Source: Burkholderia arboris (GTDB lineage Bacteria > Pseudomonadota > Gammaproteobacteria > Burkholderiales > Burkholderiaceae). From it: a DNA stretch of 46,714 nt. The translations under genes were made by a program, and so were the position numbers. The stretch's first letter is position 1. Each line of letters opens with the position of its first letter. Positions 1 through 7,960 of this stretch are shown piece after piece. Location: NCBI RefSeq assembly GCF_902499125.1, contig NZ_CABVPX010000047.1:1-46714 (forward strand), read 5' to 3'. Below the pieces are notes generated by a model, which saw only the letters and a program-made list of their open reading frames with translations, was not told the origin of the DNA and ran no database searches.

Positions 1-60
1 AGAGGCGTGATTCTAAGCATCTGCCCCGATCTACGCAAGCCCCTTTGTGAAGAAATTTGA

Positions 61-94
61 AAAAGCCCCCGTGCGCTGCCGCGCACGGGGGCTT
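61..94 (-). terminator. Intrinsic terminator of the SGNH hydrolase gene
   Basis: A perfect 13-bp stem (64-76 with 81-93) encloses the loop TGCC. Read on the minus strand it is followed by a run of T (complement of the A run at 60-64), so it terminates the minus-strand hydrolase gene that stops at 169. Confidence 0.85.
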
Positions 95-148
95 GGGGCT
101 CGGCGGGCCGCGTGACGCCACTGACCTCCTCGCCGCCGGCAACACTTC

Positions 149-164
149 CCTCTATATATAGAGG
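149..164. repeat. Perfect 16-bp AT-centred palindrome
   Basis: CCTCTATATATAGAGG reads the same on both strands and lies 4 bp beyond the stop codon of the hydrolase gene, before its terminator. The 9 bases AGAGGCGTG at its right edge (160-168) also open the window at 1-9. It may be a 3'-UTR hairpin or a protein site; no function can be assigned. Confidence 0.5.
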
Positions 165-168
165 CGTG

Positions 169-1434
169 TCACTTGCCGCCCACGGCAGCCTGCAGTTGCT
201 CGACCGGCACCGCGTCGGCCATCGCCGCGTAGCCGGCGTCGCTCGGGTGAATGCCGTCGCCGCTATCGTATCGGCGCTGCAGCACGCTCGGGCGAGCCGG
301 ATCGCGCAGCATCGCATCGAAGTCGACCACACCATCGAACCCGCCACCGCTCCGGATCCACCGGTTCACCTCGAGCCGGATCGCCTCGCGGCCGGCCGGC
401 AACGCAGCCGGCGTGAGCGTCGCACCGAAGACCTTCACGCCCTGGCGGTGCGCCGCCTCGATCAACCGGCGATAGCCGTCGATCAGCGACGCAGCCGTGA
501 CTTGCGTATGCGGGTGGTCGCAATCGAGCCCCGCGCGCGGCGGCATCGTCGCGAAGTTGATGTCGTTGATCCCGATCAGCACGACCGCCGCCTTCACGCC
601 CGCACGCGACAGCGCATCGCGCTCGAACCGCGACGCCAGCGACGTGCCGTAGCACGCGGAATCGCTGAGCAGCCGGTTCCCGCTGATACCCAGATTCACG
701 ACGCCGATCGAACCGGCGCCCGACGTCGCCAGCCGGCGCGCGAGCGCGTCAGGCCAGCGGCGGTTCCGGTTCACGCTGGAGCGCAGGCCGTCGGTGATCG
801 AATCGCCGATCGCGGCGACACTGGCGCGCGCGGGGCCCGCCTCGACCGCCAGCTCGGTCACCCAGGCATATTGGGTAAAACGGGTACGGAACGCAGCCGG
901 CCCCGGATCGCTCACGTGATCGCCCGGCGCCGACACGTAGTTGAACTGGTTCGACACGCGGTGCCAGACCGTCATCCGCTGGTTCGGCCCCATCTGGAGG
1001 CTGATCGCATACGGCTGCGCGGACGTCACGTCGATGGCCACCGGATCGCTTTCGAGCTCCTGCCCTGCCGCGAGCGTCACCGACGACTTGCCGCCGAACC
1101 GGACCGGCACGGCCGCGCCGCCGGCGAGCGCCGCACCCTCACCGGCGCGCGCGAGGCTCGCCGCCTCGACGACCAGCGGCGCGCGGCCGTATGCATTGCT
1201 GACGCGAATCCGCGCGGCGCGGCCCGACACCGCCGGATAGACGATCTGGCGCACCGTCCGCCCGGCCACGTCAGGTGCGCGGTAAAGCGGCGGCGGCGCA
1301 GCAAGGTCGGGAATCGGCTGCAGCGCCGTTGCCCACGCGGCAACCCATCCGGCCGGCGCGGCCGACGCAGCAAGCGGCGACACGAAAACGACCGCACCCA
1401 GCACGGCCGCGGCGAAACTGCTTCGGAATGACAT
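169..1434 (-). CDS. Secreted SGNH/GDSL-family hydrolase
   Basis: Predicted secreted esterase/lipase-like hydrolase. From the ATG at 1434 it has 421 residues and begins with a Sec signal peptide (MSFRSS, hydrophobic core, cleavage after an ASA motif near residue 25). The SGNH blocks are visible: GDSITDG (nucleophile Ser, about residue 210), the Gly of NLGISGNR, the Asn of GIND, and GDGIHPSDAGY near the C-terminus with the catalytic Asp/His. The N-terminal 170 residues form a beta-rich region typical of the larger SGNH proteins. An ATG 15 bases upstream (1449) is possible, but only the 1434 ATG has a good Shine-Dalgarno (GAGGA, 8 nt away). It is a single gene with its own terminator at 61-94. 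The natural substrate (acyl ester or acetylated polysaccharide) cannot be told from sequence. Confidence 0.88.
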   Translation of the reverse strand: MSFRSSFAAAVLGAVVFVSPLAASAAPAGWVAAWATALQPIPDLAAPPPLYRAPDVAGRTVRQIVYPAVSGRAARIRVSNAYGRAPLVVEAASLARAGEGAALAGGAAVPVRFGGKSSVTLAAGQELESDPVAIDVTSAQPYAISLQMGPNQRMTVWHRVSNQFNYVSAPGDHVSDPGPAAFRTRFTQYAWVTELAVEAGPARASVAAIGDSITDGLRSSVNRNRRWPDALARRLATSGAGSIGVVNLGISGNRLLSDSACYGTSLASRFERDALSRAGVKAAVVLIGINDINFATMPPRAGLDCDHPHTQVTAASLIDGYRRLIEAAHRQGVKVFGATLTPAALPAGREAIRLEVNRWIRSGGGFDGVVDFDAMLRDPARPSVLQRRYDSGDGIHPSDAGYAAMADAVPVEQLQAAVGGK

Positions 1435-1573
1435 CGGCAAAATCCTCATCGGAAAGCGGGCATTGTGCCGCAGAAGACGCGAGACTCACGTGCGGGACCA
1501 CGCTGGCCCCGCTCGATCGCGCCCCGACATCTCTCGTTTACCCGAGCCTCACTGCAAATCCGCAAGAAATTTA

Positions 1574-1601
1574 TTAACCGACCGGTCGGTTGGTTTATAC
1601 T
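1574..1601 (+). promoter_or_regulatory. paaA core promoter
   Basis: The -10 box is TATACT (1596-1601) and a partial -35 TTAACC (1574-1579) lies 16 nt upstream, with the palindromic operator filling the spacer. The implied transcript starts near 1608, about 26 nt before the paaA start codon. Confidence 0.6.
1576..1591 (+). promoter_or_regulatory. Probable PaaR operator in the paaA promoter
   Basis: AACCGACCGGTCGGTT is a perfect 16-bp palindrome, the size and symmetry of TetR-family operators. It lies in the spacer upstream of the -10 box TATACT (1596-1601), so a bound repressor would block RNA polymerase at paaA. PaaR, a TetR protein, is known to regulate paa genes in Burkholderia; its gene is at 6417-7022. 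Confidence 0.8.
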
Positions 1602-1633
1602 TCGCACACATTCAACCGGACGAGAACCTCGCC

Positions 1634-2632
1634 ATGTACACGCAATCCCTCGACATCCCCGGCAACGTCGCGCCGCTCGACGCCGCAGCCGAGTCGCCCG
1701 AGCAGGCGCGGTTCGACGCGGTGATGGCGGCCGACGGCAAGATCGAACCGCAGGACTGGATGCCCGACGCGTACCGCAAGACGCTGGTGCGCCAGATCTC
1801 GCAGCACGCCCATTCGGAAATCGTCGGCATGCTGCCGGAAGGCAACTGGATCTCGCGCGCGCCGAGCCTGAAGCGCAAGGCGATCCTGCTCGCGAAGGTC
1901 CAGGACGAAGCCGGCCACGGCCTCTATCTGTACAGCGCAGCCGAAACGCTCGGCGTGTCGCGCGATTCGCTGATCGACGCGCTGCATGCCGGCAAGGCGA
2001 AATACTCGAGCATCTTCAACTACCCGACGCCGACCTGGGCCGACGTCGGCGTGATCGGCTGGCTCGTCGACGGCGCCGCGATCATGAACCAGATTCCGCT
2101 GTGCCGCTGCACGTACGGCCCGTACGCACGCGCGATGATCCGCGTGTGCAAGGAAGAGTCGTTCCACCAGCGCCAGGGTTTCGACGCGCTGCTGTCGATG
2201 ATGAAAGGCAGCGATGCGCAGCGCGCGATGGTCCAGCAGGCCGTGGACCGCTGGTGGTGGCCGGTGCTGATGATGTTCGGCCCGAGCGACGCCGATTCGG
2301 TCCACAGCAGCCAGTCCGCGAAATGGGGCATCAAGCGGATCTCGAACGACGACCTGCGCCAGAAATTCGTCGACGCGACGGTCGACCAGGCGAAGGTGCT
2401 CGGCGTGACGCTGCCCGACCCCGACCTGAAATGGAACGAAGCGCGCGGCCATCACGACTACGGCACGATCGACTGGGACGAATTCTGGCGCGTGGTCAAC
2501 GGCGACGGCCCGTGCAACAAGGAACGCCTCGCGACCCGCGTGAAAGCGCACGACGACGGCGCATGGGTGCGCGAAGCCGCGCTCGCGCACGAAGCGAAGC
2601 GCCAGGCCCGCGCCGAACAGCACGCCGCCTGA
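1634..2632 (+). CDS. paaA: 1,2-phenylacetyl-CoA epoxidase, catalytic subunit PaaA
   Basis: Catalytic subunit of the bacterial diiron multicomponent monooxygenase that converts phenylacetyl-CoA to ring-1,2-epoxyphenylacetyl-CoA in the cytoplasm. The protein from ATG 1634 has 332 residues, the usual PaaA length (about 310-330). Diiron ligands can be seen as E62 (SEIV), DEAGH with E92/H95, and KEESFH with E174/E175 and H178. The reading frame is open further upstream, but this ATG follows the promoter/operator directly and matches family length. It is the first gene of paaABCDE; paaB follows after 36 bp. Expression is probably repressed by PaaR through the palindrome 43 bp upstream and induced when phenylacetyl-CoA accumulates. 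Confidence 0.96.
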   Translation: MYTQSLDIPGNVAPLDAAAESPEQARFDAVMAADGKIEPQDWMPDAYRKTLVRQISQHAHSEIVGMLPEGNWISRAPSLKRKAILLAKVQDEAGHGLYLYSAAETLGVSRDSLIDALHAGKAKYSSIFNYPTPTWADVGVIGWLVDGAAIMNQIPLCRCTYGPYARAMIRVCKEESFHQRQGFDALLSMMKGSDAQRAMVQQAVDRWWWPVLMMFGPSDADSVHSSQSAKWGIKRISNDDLRQKFVDATVDQAKVLGVTLPDPDLKWNEARGHHDYGTIDWDEFWRVVNGDGPCNKERLATRVKAHDDGAWVREAALAHEAKRQARAEQHAA

Positions 2633-2668
2633 GCGGCAAGACTCGAATTCAGGAATCAGGAGAAAGTG

Positions 2669-2953
2669 ATGAACAAGGAATGGCCGATCTGGGAAGTGTT
2701 CGTGCGCAGCAAGCAGGGCCTCGACCACAAGCATTGCGGCAGCCTGCACGCCGCCGACGCGACGATGGCGCTGCGCATGGCGCGCGACGTCTACACGCGC
2801 CGCCAGGAAGGCGTGAGCATCTGGGTGGTGCCGTCGTCGGCGATCACCGCGTCGGACCCGAACGAGAAGGCCGAACTGTTCGAACCGGCGGGCGACAAGA
2901 TCTACCGTCACCCGACGTTCTACACGCTGCCCGACGAAGTCAACCACATGTAA
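2669..2953 (+). CDS. paaB: 1,2-phenylacetyl-CoA epoxidase subunit PaaB
   Basis: Small (94 aa) non-catalytic subunit of the phenylacetyl-CoA epoxidase; known to be needed for a working complex and thought to help couple the reductase to PaaAC. The sequence begins MNKEWPIWEVFVRSKQG, typical of PaaB. A GTG immediately before the ATG (2666) could also start it, but the ATG at 2669 has the better distance from the AGGAGA Shine-Dalgarno (2658-2663). It is cotranscribed with paaA, and paaC begins 10 bp after its stop. Confidence 0.95.
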   Translation: MNKEWPIWEVFVRSKQGLDHKHCGSLHAADATMALRMARDVYTRRQEGVSIWVVPSSAITASDPNEKAELFEPAGDKIYRHPTFYTLPDEVNHM

Positions 2954-2963
2954 TGCCCGCGCC

Positions 2964-3767
2964 ATGACGATCACGCCCGAACACCTCTCCTACGTGCTGC
3001 GCCTCGCGGACAACGCGCTGATCCTCGGTCAGCGCAACGCCGAATGGTGCGGCCACGGCCCGATCCTCGAGGAAGACATCGCGCTCACCAACATGAGCCT
3101 CGACCTCATCGGCCAGGCGCGCATGCTGTACACGCACGCAGCCGACCTCGAGCGCCAGCTCAACGGCGCGACGAAGACCGAGGACGACTACGCGTACTTC
3201 CGTACCGAGCGCGAATTCGCGAACTTCACGCTTGCCGAGTTGCCGCACTACGGCCCGGTCGCCGGCACCGCGCACGCCGACAAGGACTACGCGGTCACGA
3301 TCGTGCGCAACTTCCTGTACGCAGCGCTGATGCTGCACGTGTGGAGCGCGCTGGAAACGTCGACCGACACGCAGCTCGCCGCGATCGCCGCGAAGTCGGT
3401 GAAGGAAACCCGCTATCACGTGCAGCACGCTCGCGAATGGCTCGTGCGCCTCGGCGATGGCACCGACGCATCGCACCGCCGTGCGCAGGACGCGCTCGAC
3501 TACCTGATGCCGTACACGCGCGAATTCTTCGCGGCCGATGCGATCGACGACGCGATCGCCGCGCCGGGCATCGGCCCGGCGCCGGCCGCGCTCGAAGCCG
3601 CGTGGCGCGCGGACGTGGACGATGCGCTCGCCGAGGCGACGCTCACGCCGCCGGCACCCGTGAAGCACGTGACGACCGGCAAGCAGGGCGAGCACTCGGA
3701 GCACATGGGCTACCTGCTTGCGGAAATGCAGAGCCTCGCGCGCCAGCATCCCGGCGCGACCTGGTAA
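2964..3767 (+). CDS. paaC: 1,2-phenylacetyl-CoA epoxidase subunit PaaC
   Basis: Structural partner of PaaA in the epoxidase core (PaaAC heterodimers); it has the ferritin-like fold but in this family does not carry the working diiron site. 267 residues, normal for PaaC. The N-terminal segment with RNAEWCGHGPILEED and the following helical LTNMSLDLIGQA region is family-typical. It is the third gene of the operon: 10 bp after paaB, 25 bp before paaD. Confidence 0.95.
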   Translation: MTITPEHLSYVLRLADNALILGQRNAEWCGHGPILEEDIALTNMSLDLIGQARMLYTHAADLERQLNGATKTEDDYAYFRTEREFANFTLAELPHYGPVAGTAHADKDYAVTIVRNFLYAALMLHVWSALETSTDTQLAAIAAKSVKETRYHVQHAREWLVRLGDGTDASHRRAQDALDYLMPYTREFFAADAIDDAIAAPGIGPAPAALEAAWRADVDDALAEATLTPPAPVKHVTTGKQGEHSEHMGYLLAEMQSLARQHPGATW

Positions 3768-3792
3768 CCGGCCCACGCCACGGAGCCCGACG

Positions 3793-4356
3793 ATGTCCGT
3801 CCAGACCGCTGCCCCTGCCCACGCCGAATCCGCGGTGCGCCACGACGATCCGCTGCTCGCCCGCGCGTGGGACGTGCTGGAAGCCGTGCCCGATCCGGAG
3901 ATCCCGGTCGTGTCGATCCGCGAGCTCGGCATCCTGCGCGATGTCCGCCGCGCGGACGACGGCCAGCTCGAAGTCGTCATCACGCCGACCTACTCAGGCT
4001 GCCCGGCCATGTCGCAGATCGCGGAGGACATCGCCGCCGCGCTGCAGGCCGCCGACCTGCCGCCGCACCGGATCGAAACGGTGCTCGCGCCCGCGTGGAC
4101 GACCGACTGGATCACGCAGGAAGCGCGCGACAAGTTGCGTGCGTACGGTATCGCGCCGCCGGTCGGCCAGTGCGGCAGCGCCGCGCCGCGGGAAAACGTC
4201 GTGCGTTTCGTGCCGCGGCCGGTCGCGGCGCCCACCTGCCCACGCTGCGGCTCCGCCCGCACCGAGCGTCTCGCGCAATTCGCGTCCACGGCCTGCAAGG
4301 CACTGTATCGCTGCGTCGACTGCCGCGAACCCTTCGACTACTTCAAACCTTATTGA
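3793..4356 (+). CDS. paaD: Phenylacetyl-CoA epoxidase maturation protein PaaD (DUF59 plus zinc ribbon)
   Basis: 187-aa PaaD, a MIP18/DUF59-family protein thought to help assemble or repair the iron-sulfur cluster of the epoxidase system. Residues about 20-120 form the DUF59 domain (PDPEIPVVSIRELGI, then TPTYSGCPAM with the conserved Cys). The C-terminal 40 residues hold a zinc-ribbon-like pair of CxxC motifs (CPRCGS and CVDCRE). The ATG at 3793 follows a GGAG Shine-Dalgarno; the frame is open into paaC, so a longer start is possible but unlikely. paaE starts 2 bp after the stop, indicating translational coupling. Confidence 0.93.
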   Translation: MSVQTAAPAHAESAVRHDDPLLARAWDVLEAVPDPEIPVVSIRELGILRDVRRADDGQLEVVITPTYSGCPAMSQIAEDIAAALQAADLPPHRIETVLAPAWTTDWITQEARDKLRAYGIAPPVGQCGSAAPRENVVRFVPRPVAAPTCPRCGSARTERLAQFASTACKALYRCVDCREPFDYFKPY

Positions 4357-4358
4357 CC

Positions 4359-5447
4359 ATGGCGACCCCGCAATTTCACCCGCTGCGTATCCGCGACGTG
4401 CGACCCGAGACCGCCGACGCCGTTACCGTCTCCTTCGACGTGCCGCCCGAGCTGCGCGACGCGTACCGCTTCACGCAAGGCCAGTTCGTCACGCTGAAGA
4501 CCCATATCGACGGCGAGGAAACGCGCCGCTCGTATTCGATCTGCGTCGGCACGACGGACTACGACCGTGACGGCGAACTGCGCATCGGCATCAAGCGCGT
4601 GCGCGGCGGCCGCTTCTCGAACTTCGCGTTCGACTCGCTGAAGCCCGGCCACACGATCGACGTGATGACGCCGGACGGCCGCTTCTTCACACACCTGAAC
4701 GCCGATCACGGCAAGCAGTACGTCGCGTTTTCGGGCGGCTCGGGGATCACGCCGGTGCTCGCGATCGTGAAGACGACGCTCGAGCTCGAGCCGCGCAGCA
4801 CGTTCACGCTGATCTACGGGAACCGCAGCGTCGACGCGATCATGTTCGCGGAGGAGCTCGAGGACCTGAAGAACCGCTACATGAACCGCTTCGTCCTGTA
4901 TCACGTGCTGTCGGACGACCTGCAGGACGTCGAGTTGTTCAACGGCGTGCTCGACCAGGCGAAATGCGCGGAATTCCTCGACACGCTGACGCCGGCCGAC
5001 GCGATCGACGAAGCGTTCATCTGCGGCCCGGCGCCGATGATGGACGCGGCCGAAGCCGCACTGAAGGCAGCCGGCGTGCCGCCGGCGAAGGTGCATGTCG
5101 AGCGTTTCGGCACGCCGCTGCCGCAAGCCGGCACGCCGGTCGTCGAAATCACCGACCAGACACCGGCCGCGGATCTCGAAATCGTGCTCGACGGCAAGAA
5201 GCGCAAGCTGCGCCTGCCGTATGAAGGCGTGAGCCTGCTCGATGTCGGCCTGCGCGCGGGCCTCGCGCTGCCGTACGCGTGCAAGGGCGGCGTGTGCTGC
5301 ACGTGCCGCGCGAAGGTGATCGAAGGCGAAGTGCGGATGGAGAAGAACTACACGCTCGAGGAGCACGAAGTGAAGGACGGTTTCGTGCTCACGTGCCAGT
5401 GCCACCCGATCAGCGACAAGGTCGTCGTGAGCTACGACGAGCGTTGA
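4359..5447 (+). CDS. paaE: 1,2-phenylacetyl-CoA epoxidase reductase PaaE
   Basis: 362-aa oxidoreductase that passes electrons from NADPH to the PaaA diiron centre. The N-terminal ferredoxin-reductase part shows the FAD-binding RRSYS motif (about 56-60) and the nucleotide-binding SGGSGITP motif (about 125). The C-terminal plant-type ferredoxin carries CKGGVCCTC (about 307-315) and the distant fourth Cys in LTCQC, i.e. the four ligands of a [2Fe-2S] cluster. It ends the paaABCDE operon and is followed by a strong hairpin at 5510-5558. Confidence 0.95.
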   Translation: MATPQFHPLRIRDVRPETADAVTVSFDVPPELRDAYRFTQGQFVTLKTHIDGEETRRSYSICVGTTDYDRDGELRIGIKRVRGGRFSNFAFDSLKPGHTIDVMTPDGRFFTHLNADHGKQYVAFSGGSGITPVLAIVKTTLELEPRSTFTLIYGNRSVDAIMFAEELEDLKNRYMNRFVLYHVLSDDLQDVELFNGVLDQAKCAEFLDTLTPADAIDEAFICGPAPMMDAAEAALKAAGVPPAKVHVERFGTPLPQAGTPVVEITDQTPAADLEIVLDGKKRKLRLPYEGVSLLDVGLRAGLALPYACKGGVCCTCRAKVIEGEVRMEKNYTLEEHEVKDGFVLTCQCHPISDKVVVSYDER

Positions 5448-5509
5448 GCGGCATCGCGTCGCGGCGCCGGACGGTTTCTCGCCGTCACACATCTCGCTTA
5501 CACTAGGGG

Positions 5510-5558
5510 CCGCCGGCCGGCTGGACGTCGCAACGTCCGCCCGGCCGGCGGTTTTCTT
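5510..5558 (+). terminator. Intrinsic terminator after paaE
   Basis: An 11-bp GC stem (5510-5520 with 5541-5551), extended by an inner GGACGT/ACGTCC stem, is followed by TTTTCTTTT. It closes paaABCDE and separates it from the gene at 5576, whose start lies only 18 bp further on. Confidence 0.85.
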
Positions 5559-5575
5559 TTGTTGACGACAGGCCG

Positions 5576-6400
5576 ATGAGTACCATTCATGTGATTCAGG
5601 GCGGCACCGCCGCCGCGTCGCTGCGCGAAGCCCTTGCGCAAGCCGGACGCGACGAGCACGTCGTCGGATTGCTCGACGATCTCGGCGTCGGGCCGCTCAA
5701 GGGCGCCGACGAGACGCCCGATACGCGCGCCGCCTTCTGGCAGCACGTGCTCGGCGACCAGATCCCCGACTGGAACGCGGAAATCGAAGGCGAGTTCGCG
5801 CGTCTCGACCAGCTCGCGATGGATACGGGCCAGGTGGTCGTGTGGCACGCGCCGAGCGTCGGCGACAAGCTGCTGCTGCGCCGCGTCGCCTATCACCTGC
5901 GCAACGTGCCGCAGCGCCTGAACGAGGTGCGGCTGTCGGCCGCCGACCTCGACACCGCGCAGCGCGCGTCGCTGTCGCGCACCGACCAGGCCTGCTCGAC
6001 CGGGATGTTCTCGCCCGCGGAACTGGCGCGCAAGCGGCCGGTGGCCGCGCCGATCTCGGTACTGCGCATCGGCCGCCTCGCGCTCGAATGGCAGGAGGCG
6101 AAACACCTGAACGCCGAATTGCGTTATTGGGTCAGCAACACGATCAAGAGCGGCCATTTCGCCGATCTCGACGCGCTGATCGTCGCGCGCGCGGAAACCG
6201 ACTGGCTGCCCGCGCGGCGCCTCGTCGGCAGCATCATGGCCGCCGCCGATCGCGGCGGGCTGTTCGTCAGCGATTCGATCGCCTGGTGGCGCTGCCGCGA
6301 ACTCGCGGCCGCCGGCCGGCTCGAGCTGCAGGACGACACCCCCGACGCCCTTTCCTCCACGCAGGTGCGCGCGGCCCGCGCGGCCACCACGCACCGCTAA
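5576..6400 (+). CDS. DUF1835 domain-containing protein of unknown function
   Basis: 274-aa cytoplasmic protein. The N-terminus (IHVIQGGTAAASLREAL, then VVGLLDDLGVGPL) has the DUF1835 pattern, and the C-terminal third (DLDALIVARAETDWLPARRLVGSIM) resembles the partner domain often found with it. No enzyme motif is visible. Only 16 bp separate it from paaR downstream, so the two are probably one transcript. A paaR-linked gene of this type sits at the same place in other Burkholderia, which suggests, but does not show, a link with phenylacetate metabolism. The Shine-Dalgarno is weak. Confidence 0.8.
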   Translation: MSTIHVIQGGTAAASLREALAQAGRDEHVVGLLDDLGVGPLKGADETPDTRAAFWQHVLGDQIPDWNAEIEGEFARLDQLAMDTGQVVVWHAPSVGDKLLLRRVAYHLRNVPQRLNEVRLSAADLDTAQRASLSRTDQACSTGMFSPAELARKRPVAAPISVLRIGRLALEWQEAKHLNAELRYWVSNTIKSGHFADLDALIVARAETDWLPARRLVGSIMAAADRGGLFVSDSIAWWRCRELAAAGRLELQDDTPDALSSTQVRAARAATTHR

Positions 6401-6416
6401 TCTTCCGCATTCGACC

Positions 6417-7022
6417 ATGGCCCGTACCCGAGCGCCCGATCACGAATCCCAACGCGAACAGATCCTCGATCTGGCCGCCGAGAAATTCGCGCAGACGAGC
6501 TACCCGAGCACGTCGATGTCCGATCTCGCGACCGCGAGCGGCACGTCGAAGGCACGCCTCTATCACTACTACGAGAGCAAGGAAGCGATCCTGTTCGACC
6601 TGCTCGACCGCTACACGAAACGGCTGATGCTGATCATCGCCGAGGTCGAAGGCGCGAGCCAGCGGCGCGGCCTCAGCGAGCGCGACGCGTTCGCCGAGCT
6701 CGTGCGCGCGTTCCTCGCCGAGTACGAGACGTCGCACAGCCGTCATGTCGCGCTGCTCAACGACGTGAAGTATCTCGAGGATGCTCAGCGCGAAATCGTG
6801 CTCGACCGCCAGCGCGACATCGTCGCGGCGTTCACGCGGCAGCTCGCCCGCGCGTACCCGGACCGCATCTCGAAGGAAAACCAGACATCGGTGACGATGA
6901 TGGTGTTCGGGATGATCAACTGGACCTTCACGTGGCTGAAGCCGGGCGGCCGTCTCGGCTACCGCGACTTCGCCGAGCAGGTGATCGACCTGATCGAGCG
7001 CGGGCTGTCGACGGCAGCCTGA
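6417..7022 (+). CDS. paaR: TetR-family regulator PaaR
   Basis: 201-aa TetR-family repressor. The helix-turn-helix lies at about residues 33-57 (SMSDLATASGTSKARLYHYY) followed by the ESKEAILF segment typical of the family; the C-terminal part is all-helical ligand-binding domain. The gene lies beside paaABCDE and a perfect TetR-type palindrome occupies the paaA promoter, so PaaR (phenylacetyl-CoA responsive in Burkholderia) is the natural identification. No copy of the palindrome was seen before paaR itself; it probably shares the transcript of the DUF1835 gene. Confidence 0.88.
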   Translation: MARTRAPDHESQREQILDLAAEKFAQTSYPSTSMSDLATASGTSKARLYHYYESKEAILFDLLDRYTKRLMLIIAEVEGASQRRGLSERDAFAELVRAFLAEYETSHSRHVALLNDVKYLEDAQREIVLDRQRDIVAAFTRQLARAYPDRISKENQTSVTMMVFGMINWTFTWLKPGGRLGYRDFAEQVIDLIERGLSTAA

Positions 7023-7077
7023 TTGCCGCGCAGCAGCATGCGTTGCGCGACGGGCACACTGCGACCGCCCGCCGCGC

Positions 7078-7150
7078 ATTTCATATGATGAATTTTAAAT
7101 CTATTAAAAATCAAATAGATAGCCTGACAATTAAGCAGGTTTAGAATTCA
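7078..7150. other. AT-rich intergenic stretch
   Basis: About 70 bp of strikingly AT-rich DNA (runs such as TTTTAAATCTATTAAAAATC) between paaR and the GNAT gene in an otherwise very GC-rich region. Its only ORF is 19 codons with no sign of coding. It may be an upstream promoter element or a nucleoid-protein site. Confidence 0.5.
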
Positions 7151-7200
7151 TCCTCAACGCGAGATACGGGTTTTCCCCAATCCGAGGGGCCGCAGTCGGG

Positions 7201-7206
7201 TAAAAT
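7201..7206 (+). promoter_or_regulatory. -10 box (TAAAAT) of the GNAT gene
   Basis: GGGTAAAATGC lies 51 bp before the start codon at 7257. The same GGGTAAAAT arrangement precedes pyrE (16787). No convincing -35 is seen 17 bp upstream. Confidence 0.5.
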
Positions 7207-7256
7207 GCTGTTGCATTGCACAACCCGCTGTACGGTCACACATTGAGGAACCCACG

Positions 7257-7904
7257 ATGAACACGCAATTCAACGGCACTGCCGATGTCGTCGGCAACGC
7301 CGGTAGTGCGCCGGTTCTCGTCAGGGAACTGGCTTCCAAAGACCGTGAGCAGATGCTCACCCACTTTCTCTCGCTCGACGAAGAGGACCGCCTGCTGCGC
7401 TTCGGCCAGATGGTGCCTGACCACGTGGTCGAGAACTACGTCCGCACGATCGACTTCGGTCGCGACACCGTGTTCGGCGTGTTCGACCACGACCTCGAAC
7501 TGATCGGCGTCGGCCACCTGGCCTACCTGCCGGCCGAGGGCGACAAGCGTACGGCCGAATTCGGCGTGTCGGTGCTCGAAAGCGCGCGCGGCCGCGGCGT
7601 CGGCTCGAAGCTGTTCGAGCGCGCGGCGATCCGCAGCCGCAACACGCGCGTGACGATGCTGTACATGCATTGCCTGTCGCGCAACGCGACGATGATGCAC
7701 ATCGCGAAGAAATCCGGGATGCGGATCGAGTACGCGTACGGCGAAGCCGATGCGTACCTGTCGCTGCCACCGGCCGACCACTCGACGATCATCGCCGAGA
7801 TGCTGCAGGAACAGGCCGCGGTGTTCGATTACGCGATGAAGCGCCAGACGCGCCGCACGACGAAGTTCATCGAATCGCTGATGCCTGCCGCGCTGACGGC
7901 GTAA
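7257..7904 (+). CDS. GNAT-family N-acetyltransferase
   Basis: 215-aa single-domain acetyltransferase. The acetyl-CoA pyrophosphate loop is ARGRGVGSKLFERA (about residues 116-129), matching the R/QxxGxG/A pattern; the preceding strand reads TAEFGVSV. The N-terminus (LVRELASKDREQMLTHFLSLDEEDRLLRFG) resembles GNAT proteins found as stand-alone genes or fused to acyl-CoA synthetases. Its substrate cannot be predicted. The gene is monocistronic, with a GAGGAAC ribosome site and TAAAAT promoter, and converges on the AsnC gene. Confidence 0.85.
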   Translation: MNTQFNGTADVVGNAGSAPVLVRELASKDREQMLTHFLSLDEEDRLLRFGQMVPDHVVENYVRTIDFGRDTVFGVFDHDLELIGVGHLAYLPAEGDKRTAEFGVSVLESARGRGVGSKLFERAAIRSRNTRVTMLYMHCLSRNATMMHIAKKSGMRIEYAYGEADAYLSLPPADHSTIIAEMLQEQAAVFDYAMKRQTRRTTKFIESLMPAALTA

Positions 7905-7914
7905 CATCGGCCAG

Positions 7915-7940
7915 CCGGGCCGCGCCAGTGGCGCGCCCGG
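7915..7940. terminator. Hairpin between convergent genes, possible terminator
   Basis: CCGGGCCGCGCC and GGCGCGCCCGG pair around an AGT loop with one bulged C. It sits between the GNAT stop (7904) and the AsnC stop (7961) but has no T tract, so termination efficiency is doubtful. Confidence 0.4.
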
Positions 7941-7960
7941 CCCCTGCCTTCCCCTCCACG

